DNA from: Mycolicibacterium sp. CH28
GTDB lineage: Bacteria > Actinomycetota > Actinomycetes > Mycobacteriales > Mycobacteriaceae
Assembly (NCBI RefSeq): GCF_004745805.1
Contig: NZ_SRLQ01000009.1
Location: 95,296 to 159,295 of the forward strand
Length of the DNA: 64,000 bases
Direction of reading: 5' to 3'
Every line of letters begins with the position of its first letter. Positions within the stretch are counted from its first letter, which is position 1. Made by a program: the position numbers and the translations under genes. Shown piece after piece: positions 33,569-42,869 of the stretch. Under the pieces are notes generated by a model. It had not been told where the DNA came from and searched no databases. It worked only from the letters and a program-made list of their open reading frames with translations.

Positions 33569-35557
33569 TCAGGCCGGGTGCAGGCTGACCGGCACGCCGG
33601 AGTAGCGGGTCATTCCGGTCGCCGGGTCGAGATCGTCCTTGCTCGTCAGCAGGTTGACGTTGGCGCCCGCATGCGCGTGCGGTACCGACACCACGCCGCG
33701 CCGCACCGACGGGTCCAGTTTCGCCATGCCGGTGAGTTCACCGTATTCGGTGCGCACCACCAGCGCCTGGTTGTCGGCGATCCCGGCGGTCGCCGCATCG
33801 TCGGGGTGCAGGAGTACCTCGGGCTTCTCGCCGAGGTACTCCAATTGCGCGTTCAGCCTTCGCATCTGGCGCCGCGGCACCAACACCGGACCAGCCGGGT
33901 GGCGAAGATCGCGCAGTTGGTCGACGAGGACCCGTGGAGCCAGCCGCCAGCCGCCCAGCCGCTCGACGTGACGCTGCACCCATGGCGCGGGCAGCACCCG
34001 CTCGGTCTCGGCCCAGCCCGCGGAGAGCAGGTCGTCATACCCCGTACGGCCGCCGGCGTTGAGCGTGGCCAACATCTGCTCGTCGCTCATTGCGGGGTCG
34101 GCTACGTCGTGGCCCAGCCGCCTGCCGATCTCGGCGAGTACCCACCACATCGACCGGCGCTGACCGATGGGAGCGGTCACAGCGGGGGTGTGCTGGGCGG
34201 AGATCCGCGTGCTCATGAAATCCCACAGCGTGACGTCGGGCCGTTCGAGCTGACCCTTGGTCGGAAGCACGTGGGTCGATGCCGCCGTGGTCTCGGTGGG
34301 CAGGATCTCGGTGGTGGCCAGCACCTCGAGCTTCCCCAACGCCGGACGTAGTGACTCCGACGCCGGGAACCCGGTCAGCAGGCTGCCGCCGAGATTGAGC
34401 AGCGCACGGATGTTACCCGCCTCGATCTCGTCGGAAAGCGTGGCGCACGGCCATTCCCGCAGAAACGCCTTGGTCTCCGGCCGGCTGCGAGGTCCGGGCC
34501 TCGACTTGCCCTCCGGCGGTGCGATCGGCAGCTCGAAGTCCTCCAGCTGGTAGGCGTAACCGGGGTGGAACCACACACCACCAGGCTGGTTCATCGAGTC
34601 GGTCAGAACCAGCAGCGACCACGAAAGCCATTGCGTCACATTCGCACTCGCCGACATCGTGACGCCGGTGCCGGTGTCGATCGCGACCCGGCCGGCCTCG
34701 CGCACGGCAGCAAACAGGTCCTCGAGGTCGGCCGGTGCAATGTCGGCGACTGTGGCGGCGTGCTCGGCGGTGAAGGGTTGAACCGCCGCGGCCAGCTCCG
34801 CGACGTCCTGCACCGGCAGGTCGGCGCGGATGCCCTCGCGCAGTATTTCTCGCACTAGGTAGGCCAGCACCGCGTAGTCGGTGCCTGGTCGAGGCGCGAC
34901 GTGGCGGGTGGCTAGCCGGGCCGTCTCGGTGTGGCGGGGGTCGAGCACCCAGATCTGCGCGTGCCTGGCCAGATCGCGTAGCACTCCGCGCGGATTCGGC
35001 ATACCTACGGTATGGCCATGGGAGACAACAGGATTGCTACCTATCAGCATGACCAGTTTGGCGCCCGCATAGTCCGGGCGCCCGGTCAGTGCCGCCGAAC
35101 CGCCCATCAGCTCGGCGACCAGAGCCTTGGCGGTGCCGTCGATGGTCAGCGGGCTGAACTTCGCCGGTGTGCCGATTGCACGGTGCAGCGCCTCGGCGGT
35201 GCGGTAGCCGGCGGCGTCCATCCCGATGCCGGTGCCGAAGTTGATGGCGACTGCGGCGGGCCCGTGTTCGGCGATGATGTCACGCAGCCGGCCGCCGAGG
35301 TCGTCGAGGCAGGCCTCCCAGGTCGATTCGGTCAGGCGCCCGTCGACGGCCAGCATCGGGTGCTCGAGCCGATCCGAGTGGTGGTGGATCAGCGGCAGCG
35401 CTCGGCCTTTCGGGCACGTGTAGCCGCCGGAGAACGGATGCTCGGCATCGCCGTGGACGGCCACCACCTCGTTGCCGTCGAGGTCGACGAGGATGCCGCA
35501 TACCGATGGGCAGACTCGGCAGAAACTCCGCACCGAACGCAGACCACCCCCGACCAT
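33569..35557 (-). CDS. Molybdopterin-dependent oxidoreductase (formate dehydrogenase-like)
   Basis: A 662-residue MopB-family protein. The N-terminal [4Fe-4S] motif is CRVCPSVCG with a fourth cysteine in YTCPKGRAL. Four Mo-bisPGD domains follow, with LMLIGSNPVVSHGHT, WVLDPRHTETARLATRHV (pterin binding) and LATTEILPTETTAASTHVLP. The C-terminal beta-barrel domain contains HPDDAATAGIADNQALVVRT. No signal or Tat motif, so cytoplasmic. A redox partner is not adjacent and the physiological substrate is open. ATG 35557 is used; 35578 adds seven residues. No clear ribosome site supports either. Confidence 0.88.
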   Translation of the reverse strand: MVGGGLRSVRSFCRVCPSVCGILVDLDGNEVVAVHGDAEHPFSGGYTCPKGRALPLIHHHSDRLEHPMLAVDGRLTESTWEACLDDLGGRLRDIIAEHGPAAVAINFGTGIGMDAAGYRTAEALHRAIGTPAKFSPLTIDGTAKALVAELMGGSAALTGRPDYAGAKLVMLIGSNPVVSHGHTVGMPNPRGVLRDLARHAQIWVLDPRHTETARLATRHVAPRPGTDYAVLAYLVREILREGIRADLPVQDVAELAAAVQPFTAEHAATVADIAPADLEDLFAAVREAGRVAIDTGTGVTMSASANVTQWLSWSLLVLTDSMNQPGGVWFHPGYAYQLEDFELPIAPPEGKSRPGPRSRPETKAFLREWPCATLSDEIEAGNIRALLNLGGSLLTGFPASESLRPALGKLEVLATTEILPTETTAASTHVLPTKGQLERPDVTLWDFMSTRISAQHTPAVTAPIGQRRSMWWVLAEIGRRLGHDVADPAMSDEQMLATLNAGGRTGYDDLLSAGWAETERVLPAPWVQRHVERLGGWRLAPRVLVDQLRDLRHPAGPVLVPRRQMRRLNAQLEYLGEKPEVLLHPDDAATAGIADNQALVVRTEYGELTGMAKLDPSVRRGVVSVPHAHAGANVNLLTSKDDLDPATGMTRYSGVPVSLHPA

Positions 35558-35598
35558 GACGGAGACCGTACGCTGCATCGAACGAAACGGAGGTAGGG

Positions 35599-35913
35599 AT
35601 GGCTGATGTGATTGACCCCGACGGCGTGACGTGGTCGCTGCGCCGGTGGTGGTGGCGGACCGTGCCCTGGGGGACGGGTTTCGCCACGATCGACGGACTC
35701 ATCACGTTGGTGATGCTGCCGTTCATGCTGATGTGGCCGTTCTGGCTGCTAGCCAAGTGGCTCGGCGTGCCGTGGACGATCGTGATCAGCCGGGAGGGCA
35801 AGAAAGTCGGCCGCGAGCGGGTGAAGGGCTGGCGTGAATCGGGCGAACGGATGGCCGATATCGCCGCCGAGATCGAGGCCGGGACACTGACGGAGTTCAA
35901 GACCGGAACGTGA
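35599..35913 (+). CDS. Small membrane protein of unknown function
   Basis: A 104-residue protein beginning MADVIDPDGVTWSLRRWWWR. A hydrophobic stretch covers about residues 28-62 (IDGLITLVMLPFMLMWPFW, LLAKWLGVPWTIVI), enough for one or two membrane passes. The C-terminal 35 residues are charged and helical (KKVGRERVKGWRESGERMAD). ACGGAGGTAGGG upstream is a strong ribosome site for the ATG at 35599. It is divergent from the molybdopterin enzyme. I recognise no named family. Confidence 0.75.
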   Translation: MADVIDPDGVTWSLRRWWWRTVPWGTGFATIDGLITLVMLPFMLMWPFWLLAKWLGVPWTIVISREGKKVGRERVKGWRESGERMADIAAEIEAGTLTEFKTGT

Positions 35914-35965
35914 TCGGCGCCTGCCGTGGCTGGCGTGTCCTACCGATCCTGTCTGCGCCGCCCGC

Positions 35966-35971
35966 TAAAGT
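35966..35971 (+). promoter_or_regulatory. Possible ruvC promoter (-10 TAAAGT)
   Basis: TAAAGT ends 35 bases before the ruvC GTG and is immediately followed by the LexA box, an arrangement in which bound LexA would cover the transcription start. Confidence 0.4.
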
Positions 35972-35972
35972 A

Positions 35973-35988
35973 TCGAACAACTGTTCGT
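35973..35988. promoter_or_regulatory. LexA (SOS) box upstream of ruvCAB
   Basis: TCGAACAACTGTTCGT matches the mycobacterial/Gram-positive SOS consensus TCGAAC-N4-GTTCGA at 11 of 12 fixed positions. It lies 17 bases before the ruvC start, so DNA damage should induce ruvCAB. Confidence 0.85.
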
Positions 35989-36005
35989 AGTCGGAAAGGC
36001 GATCC

Positions 36006-36584
36006 GTGCGGGTGATGGGAGTCGACCCAGGGTTGACGCGTTGCGGTCTCTCGGTGATCGAGAGCCGGGGTGGACGGCAGGTCATCGCCCTGGACGTCGA
36101 CGTGGTGCGCACCCCGGCCGGCGAAGCGCTCCAGCGTCGGCTGATGACCATCAGCGACACCGTCGACCACTGGATGGATACCCACCTGCCCGATGTGATC
36201 GCGATCGAGCGGGTCTTTGCCAACCAGAACGCCAACACCGCCATGGGCACCGCCCAGGCCGCCGGGGTGATCGCGCTGGCCGCCGCGCGCCGCGACATCG
36301 ACGTGTACTTTCACACCCCCAGTGAGGTCAAGGCCGCCGTCACCGGCAACGGTCGGGCGGACAAGGCCCAGGTCACCGCGATGGTCACCAGGATCCTGCA
36401 GTTACAGCAGAAGCCGACACCGGCAGATGCTGCCGATGCGCTCGCGCTGGCGATCTGTCACTGCTGGCGGGCTCCGATGATCGCCCGGATGGCCAAGGCC
36501 GAGGCGATGGCTGCCGAGCAGAAGCGGGCCTACCTGGCCCGGTTGAAAGCGGCACCCGCCGGTGTCGCGCGGAGCGCGACATGA
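36006..36584 (+). CDS. ruvC: Holliday junction resolvase RuvC
   Basis: A 192-residue RNase H-fold endonuclease that cuts Holliday junctions processed by RuvAB. Catalytic acids are visible: Asp7 in VMGVDPGLTRCG, the Glu in DVIAIERVFANQNANTAMG (about residue 67), and the Asp pair in TPADAADALALAICH (about 140-143). The GTG at 36006 opens the conserved N-terminus directly. It overlaps ruvA by 4 bases (ATGA). Confidence 0.97.
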   Translation: MRVMGVDPGLTRCGLSVIESRGGRQVIALDVDVVRTPAGEALQRRLMTISDTVDHWMDTHLPDVIAIERVFANQNANTAMGTAQAAGVIALAAARRDIDVYFHTPSEVKAAVTGNGRADKAQVTAMVTRILQLQQKPTPADAADALALAICHCWRAPMIARMAKAEAMAAEQKRAYLARLKAAPAGVARSAT

Positions 36585-37170
36585 TCGCCTCGGTACGCGG
36601 TGAGGTGCTCGACATCGCCCTCGACCACGTCGTCATCGAGGCCGCCGGAGTCGGCTACAAGGTGATGGCCACCCCGTCGACGCTGGCCACGCTGCGCCGC
36701 GGGACCGAGGCCCGGCTGATCACGGCGATGATCGTTCGTGAGGACTCCCAGACGCTGTACGGGTTCGCCGATTCCGAGGCGCGCGACTTGTTCCTGACCC
36801 TGCTCGGGGTATCCGGGGTGGGGCCCAAGATCGCCCTGGCCACCTTGGCGGTCTACGACGCGACCGCACTGCGACAGGCGCTGGCCGACGGTGATGTCAC
36901 CGCCCTCACCCGGGTTCCTGGTATCGGGAAGCGCGGAGCGGAGCGGCTGGTGCTGGAGCTGCGCGACAAGATCGGCCCGATCACCGGTGGCGCCGGTGTG
37001 GCTGCGGCCACCGCGCATGCCGTGCGTGCTCCCGTCGTGGAAGCCCTTGTCGGACTTGGATTTCCGGTCAAGCAGGCCGAGGATGCGTGTGACAAGGTGC
37101 TGGCCGCCGACCCCGACGCCACCACGTCTACCGCGCTGCGAGCCGCGCTGTCGCTGTTGGGCAAGACCAA

Positions 37171-37174
<4 letters not shown>
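36581..37174 (+). CDS. ruvA: Holliday junction branch migration protein RuvA
   Basis: A 197-residue tetrameric junction-binding protein. MIASVRGEVLDIALDHVVIE forms the OB domain. The two helix-hairpin-helix motifs are LLGVSGVGPKIALATL and LTRVPGIGKRGAERLVLEL (about residues 70-130). The C-terminal domain that contacts RuvB starts near residue 150 (VVEALVGLGFPVKQAEDA). It overlaps ruvC and ruvB by 4 bases each, so the three are translationally coupled. Confidence 0.97.
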
Positions 37175-38238
<1,064 letters not shown>

Positions 38239-38248
38239 ACGGAGCAGC

Positions 38249-38632
38249 ATGACTACCGCCGCGCTGATTTTCGCCGGACTCGCCGCCTTGCTGCACGTCT
38301 ATATCTTCGTCATGGAGTCATTGACCTGGACGACGCCGCGAACCCGCGCGGTCTTCGGCACCAGTGCCGAGGAAGCCGAAACCACCAGGATGCTGGCCTT
38401 CAACCAGGGCTTCTACAACCTCTTCCTGGCCATCGTCACAGCGGTCGGCATCGCGGCGGTTGTCATGGGGCGCAACGCCGTTGGTGTGGCACTCGTCTTC
38501 GCCGGGGTCGGTTCCATGCTCGCCGCCGCACTGGTGCTGCTCGCTTCGTCGAGGGACAAAGCCCGCGCCGCAGTGACCCAGGGCGCCTTCCCCTTGGCGG
38601 CCGTCGTCCTGTTGGCGATCGCGCTGCTCTGA
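38249..38632 (+). CDS. DUF1304 integral membrane protein
   Basis: A 127-residue protein with four membrane segments. AALLHVYIFVMESLTWTTPR, FGTSAEEAE and LAFNQGFYNLFLAIVTAVG are DUF1304 hallmarks. The start is 10 bases after the ruvB stop, so it may be read with ruvCAB, though it has no known link to recombination. Function unknown. Confidence 0.87.
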   Translation: MTTAALIFAGLAALLHVYIFVMESLTWTTPRTRAVFGTSAEEAETTRMLAFNQGFYNLFLAIVTAVGIAAVVMGRNAVGVALVFAGVGSMLAAALVLLASSRDKARAAVTQGAFPLAAVVLLAIALL

Positions 38633-38657
38633 CCTCGCGGGTCGTCGACTAGGGCCG

Positions 38658-39305
38658 CTATGTGGCGGTAAATCCGTCGAACACGATGTCGACGGCGAGT
38701 CGAGCGATGGCCGACGGATCGGTGCGGTCGTCGCTGAATCTCGCCAGCAGGTCGGTTAGCCCGGCCAGCGAGCCCAATCCCATGGTGACCAGAAAGAAGA
38801 ATGCCGGTGACAGCGGTCCGGAGCGCAGTCTTCCCCGCGCCTGCAGATCGGTGATGACCCGCGCTGCGGCGTCCTGGGTTGGCTTGATGAAACTGTGGTA
38901 CATGTGCTCGAAACGCGGCCCAGGCAGGGATGCCTCGTGGATCACGATGCGCAAGAGGGCGGGATTGGCGGCGGAGTAGTCCACGAATCGCTGTGCTGCC
39001 ATGTGTAGTTGGGTCAGCGGGTCGCCGGATTCGGCGGAGGCCTCAATGGCGAGAACGTCGGCGAGTTGGGCGAAGCCATGGTCGACGGCGGAATACCAGA
39101 GCTTGTCCTTCGAGCCGAACCGATTGTTGATGGTGTTGTGGCTGATCCCGATTTCGCGCGCGACCGCCCGGATCGAGGTGCCCTCGTAGCCGAGGTTCGC
39201 GAACGCGCAGAGGACGGCATCGAGCAGCACGTCGTCGGCGATGAGTCGCGGGCGCACGATGGCGAGCGTAGTCGTACCGGATCGGTGTGGTGGGAGGCCA
39301 GCCAA
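38658..39305 (-). CDS. TetR-family transcriptional regulator
   Basis: A 215-residue TetR protein. The HTH lies at residues 20-66: ADDVLLDAVLCAFANLGYEG, SIRAVAREIGISHNTINNRF, GSKDKLWYSAV. The C-terminal half (HMAAQRFVDYSAANPALLRI to FLVTMGLGSLAGLTDLLARF) is a ligand and dimer domain. The ATG at 39305 is 5 bases from a palindrome, so autoregulation is likely; the divergent DUF7064-like/PEP-utilising operon is the probable target. Confidence 0.88.
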   Translation of the reverse strand: MAGLPPHRSGTTTLAIVRPRLIADDVLLDAVLCAFANLGYEGTSIRAVAREIGISHNTINNRFGSKDKLWYSAVDHGFAQLADVLAIEASAESGDPLTQLHMAAQRFVDYSAANPALLRIVIHEASLPGPRFEHMYHSFIKPTQDAAARVITDLQARGRLRSGPLSPAFFFLVTMGLGSLAGLTDLLARFSDDRTDPSAIARLAVDIVFDGFTAT

Positions 39306-39310
39306 CCGAG

Positions 39311-39332
39311 TTTATTGACAACTGTCAATTAA
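39311..39332. promoter_or_regulatory. AT-rich palindrome, probable TetR operator
   Basis: The core ATTGACA-AC-TGTCAAT is a perfect inverted repeat with 7-base arms, extending outward to TT...AA with one mismatch. It lies immediately before the TetR ATG and 55 bases before the divergent operon start at 39388. It includes a TTGACA that could be the -35 of the rightward promoter. Confidence 0.75.
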
Positions 39333-39387
39333 CCGTGTCATGGTGGCTGCCATCACATCCGATGAACCTCTGTGAGGACAGCCAGCC

Positions 39388-40332
39388 ATGGTCGATATCG
39401 CCGACGAACGCATGCATGAACCCGGCTCCGCACCGGACTGGCAGGAGAGTTTCTACTTCAATTGGTTCGACTCGAACTCCGATGCCATGGGCTTGGCGCG
39501 GATCGGTTTCCGCCCCAATGACAAGACCTGCGATGCACTCATTTACACCATGCGCGGCGGTGCGATCGAGCGCGGATACCTACGTCGGGGCGCACCCTAT
39601 GAGGGCATACCGGACCCGCACAGCCTGGTGGCGGGGGACGTCGAAATGCGGATGGTCGAACCGATGTCGCGGTGGACGCTGCGGCTGAGCGGGCGTGACG
39701 AGGTCGACCTGACCTGGAGTGGGCTCAACGCGCCGTTCGATTTCCATCAAGAGGCGCCCCAGCCGCTGCCTCCCGGATTCGCCGACCACCACATGGAACA
39801 GTCCGGCCGGGTCGCCGGTCGGGTGAAGATGCGTGGTGTCGAGTACGCCGTGGATGGCTTCGGGCAGCGCGACAAATCCTGGGGTGTGCGGGAGTGGGGT
39901 CGGACCGAGGGGTGGAACTGGATCCCCGTGCTGTTCGGCCCCGATCTTGCGATGAACTTCACCCAGCTCTTCTATGACGGCCAGGCGTACGCGGCCGGCT
40001 ACATCTTTCACGACGGAGCCAATCACGCGGTGGCGCAACTGGCCATCGACTACGACTGGGCGTCGAATCGAGTCCCCGCCGGGGTGCGGATCGAGGCCTC
40101 CGACGTCGATGGTTGGCACATCTCCATCACCGGACGATCCCGCGGCCAAGGCTGCCTGTATCACCGAGGATTGATGATCCAGGAGTCCCCGGCCGAGTTC
40201 GAGGCCATCGTCGACGGTAAGCGTCGTAGCGGCGGTTCTGGCCTGACCGAACATGCTTGGCGAGGAGGCGGTCTCGAACGACTCCGTGCGGTACCGCGAT
40301 TCGTGGCCACGGCATCGAGGATTCTCCGATGA
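39388..40332 (+). CDS. DUF7064-like protein (putative)
   Basis: A 314-residue soluble protein. An N-terminal beta-rich part contains ESFYFNWFDSNSDAMGLARI. A central part carries the motif GVEYAVDGFGQRDKSWGVREW, which I associate with the DUF7064/DUF7065 or hydroxyneurosporene-synthase-like lipocalin folds of mycobacteria; the assignment is tentative. There is no signal peptide or membrane segment. The ATG overlaps nothing upstream, and the stop overlaps the next gene's start (ATGA), so the two are co-translated. Expression is likely under the divergent TetR. Reaction unknown. Confidence 0.7.
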   Translation: MVDIADERMHEPGSAPDWQESFYFNWFDSNSDAMGLARIGFRPNDKTCDALIYTMRGGAIERGYLRRGAPYEGIPDPHSLVAGDVEMRMVEPMSRWTLRLSGRDEVDLTWSGLNAPFDFHQEAPQPLPPGFADHHMEQSGRVAGRVKMRGVEYAVDGFGQRDKSWGVREWGRTEGWNWIPVLFGPDLAMNFTQLFYDGQAYAAGYIFHDGANHAVAQLAIDYDWASNRVPAGVRIEASDVDGWHISITGRSRGQGCLYHRGLMIQESPAEFEAIVDGKRRSGGSGLTEHAWRGGGLERLRAVPRFVATASRILR

Positions 40333-42830
40333 TCCGTCGCCTCAGTGCCTCGACACCTGCTGACGTCGAGAAAATCGGCGGCAAGGCCGCAGGTCTTGTC
40401 CGGTTGCTCCGAACCGGCATGGACGTGCCGGAGGCCTGGGTCATCGAGGTGTCGGCCTCCCTCGATCCCGACGTCCGCGCGACACTGCTCACCGCCGAAC
40501 TGCCCCGATGGTGGCAGGAGGCAGATGCCGAGTTTCCCGGATCATGTTGGGCGGTAAGGTCATCAGCGGTTGCCGAGGATCTCGATCACGCCTCGTTTGC
40601 CGGTGTGTACGAGACTGTCCTCGGGGTCCGATCATTCGACGGCCTGCTCGACGCGTTGCGCCACTGTTGGGCGGCAGTGGCCTTCGACCGTGCCGAGGCC
40701 TATCGCAGCAAGTCGGGCAGTGACGCTGATGGTGGCATCGCGGTCATCATCCAGCGGATGCTGCAGCCAAGGGTCGCAGGTGTGCTCCTGACGGTCGACC
40801 CATTGCGGCCTTTCGATGATCACCTCGTCATCGACGCCGCCTACGGCCTCGGCGAGTCGGTGGTCTCCGGCGCAACCGATCCCGATCACTACGTGCTGCG
40901 CCGGAGCACCGGCGAAGAACTGAGTCGCCGGATCGGCCAGAAGGCCACGGAACGACTCTGGGCCGACGGCGTGCAGACCCGCGACGTCGACGCATCGCGG
41001 CGTGCACAGCCATGCCTGTCGGCTGATGACCTCGCAGCGCTGCACGCCGCGGCGCAACGCGTGGAACGCGGCATCGGGCCTCAGCGGGACCTGGAATGGG
41101 CGATTGACGGCGGTACCGTCTACCTTCTCCAAGACCGTCCGATCACCGGGTTGCCACCCCGCAACCCGACCGATATCCACTCTCGCCGCTACGGCGATGA
41201 GTACCTCGCCGAATACTGCTACCCGCTGGCGGTCGACCTGCTGCTGCGTTGGATCGACGAGACACGCGCGGAGGTGGACACCCTCATCGACCGGCACGAG
41301 CCGGCGATCCCATCCACTCGCGTCTACAACGGCTACGCCTACCTCTCGGGCAACTGGGCGCTGCGTTCCGTTCGCGCCTTGCCGGCATCCGCCCGGACCA
41401 GTGTCTGCGCATGGTTCCCGCCCGCCCTTCGCGACCAGATGACGGCCGAACCATTCCGAGTGCGGCTGTTCCTGGCGCTGCTGCGGGCTCCTTACACGGA
41501 CAAGGGTCGAGGTCCGCTGCTGAAGAATCCGGCTGCCTTGGAACGGCACTGCGCCACGATCGAACGGGTGATCGCGCCCAAACTGGACCAGGACTACGCA
41601 GCGAAGTCGGCCGGCGATCTCCGTCGGCAATTCGACGAGGCCGACGCTCTGGGCCTGGACCACTTCCGGGTCATCCGGTGGGGCATGGCGATGTACAACC
41701 CGATGTTGCATTCGGTGCTCCCGGCCCTGCTCGCCCGGTGGTGTGCCGATCACGACGGTGCACTCTACGAAGCGATCATCAGCGGCCTGCCCGACACCAT
41801 GACCGCGCGACTCAACCGGGAGCTGTTCGGGCTTGCCGATGCGGCTCGGGCCAATCCTGCTCTGCGACAGGCGATGGTGACCGAAAAGGACCTTGGCAAG
41901 GTCCGTACGCAGGTCCCCGATGACGCATTCTGGCCGCGGTTCGACGAATTCGTCGCCCGGCACGGGCACCGGTCGGGTAGTCGCGATATCGCCCAGCCTC
42001 GATGGCGAGAAACTCCCGAGGTGATTCTCGGCATGATTGCCGCGCAGCTGCATATGGATGTCGCGATCAACCCAGCCGACGCCGAACGAAAGGCCATAGC
42101 CCGCCGACAGCATGCCGAGCTGACGGCGCGCCAGCGTACAGGAGGGCTGCGGAATAGGCTGCTGCGCAAGGTGATCGAACTGACGCAGCAGTACACTGTG
42201 TACCGGGAAAATCAGCGGTACTACCTGGACTACCTGCTGACGCATATGCGTGAGCTCACCCTGGAGTATGGCCGACGACTGACGGCGCAAGGCGCGCTGG
42301 ATCATCCGCAACAGGTGTTCTTTCTCCAGGGTGCGGAGCTATGGGCGCTTGTCGACGGTGGTTCGGTGCCGGCGGATCTCGCCGACCGGCTGGATCAGCG
42401 TCATCGGCACTGGGCTCTGCACCGTAACCGGCTGCCGTCGACCTATCTTTACGATGGGGTCGAGGTCGACGAGTCGGCCGTGGACGACGCGCCGGAGGAT
42501 CTGATCGATGCCGGTTGCATGCGAGGCGTGCCGGCCAGCCGGGGGGTGGTACGCGGAACTACCCGGGTGGTACACGACTTGTCCGGGCTGTCGGCGGTAG
42601 AACCGGGGGACATCTTGGTCGTCAGCAACATCGATCCGGGGTGGACCAGTGTCTTCCCGGCGTTGGGAGGACTCGTCACCGCCACCGGCGGCACCCTGAG
42701 CCATGGGGCCATCCTCGCCCGCGAGTACGGGATCCCCACCGTCACCAACGTCAAGGACGTACTCGCGTTGCTACCCACCGGAACCACGGTCGAGGTGGAC
42801 GGCGGCAGGGGCACCATCGTGATCGTGTGA
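40329..42830 (+). CDS. PEP-utilising/rifampin-phosphotransferase-like enzyme
   Basis: An 833-residue protein with the three-part layout of rifampin phosphotransferase and PEP synthase-like enzymes. An ATP-grasp PPDK_N domain covers about residues 1-300 (IGGKAAGLVRLLRTGMDVPE, CWAVRSSAVAEDLDHASFAG, DAAYGLGESVVSG, LEWAIDGGTVYLLQDRP). A long alpha-helical middle domain spans about 310-730. A C-terminal swivelling His domain has DILVVSNIDPGWTSVFP and the phospho-His motif GGTLSHGAILAREYGIPTV (His near residue 792). It lacks the PEP/pyruvate TIM barrel of true PEP synthase. The ATG at 40329 overlaps the DUF7064-like stop. The acceptor substrate is unknown. Confidence 0.85.
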   Translation: MIRRLSASTPADVEKIGGKAAGLVRLLRTGMDVPEAWVIEVSASLDPDVRATLLTAELPRWWQEADAEFPGSCWAVRSSAVAEDLDHASFAGVYETVLGVRSFDGLLDALRHCWAAVAFDRAEAYRSKSGSDADGGIAVIIQRMLQPRVAGVLLTVDPLRPFDDHLVIDAAYGLGESVVSGATDPDHYVLRRSTGEELSRRIGQKATERLWADGVQTRDVDASRRAQPCLSADDLAALHAAAQRVERGIGPQRDLEWAIDGGTVYLLQDRPITGLPPRNPTDIHSRRYGDEYLAEYCYPLAVDLLLRWIDETRAEVDTLIDRHEPAIPSTRVYNGYAYLSGNWALRSVRALPASARTSVCAWFPPALRDQMTAEPFRVRLFLALLRAPYTDKGRGPLLKNPAALERHCATIERVIAPKLDQDYAAKSAGDLRRQFDEADALGLDHFRVIRWGMAMYNPMLHSVLPALLARWCADHDGALYEAIISGLPDTMTARLNRELFGLADAARANPALRQAMVTEKDLGKVRTQVPDDAFWPRFDEFVARHGHRSGSRDIAQPRWRETPEVILGMIAAQLHMDVAINPADAERKAIARRQHAELTARQRTGGLRNRLLRKVIELTQQYTVYRENQRYYLDYLLTHMRELTLEYGRRLTAQGALDHPQQVFFLQGAELWALVDGGSVPADLADRLDQRHRHWALHRNRLPSTYLYDGVEVDESAVDDAPEDLIDAGCMRGVPASRGVVRGTTRVVHDLSGLSAVEPGDILVVSNIDPGWTSVFPALGGLVTATGGTLSHGAILAREYGIPTVTNVKDVLALLPTGTTVEVDGGRGTIVIV

Positions 42831-42869
42831 TGTCGAGCCGCCCCGAAACCGGGCAGAACGCGTAAGTGC

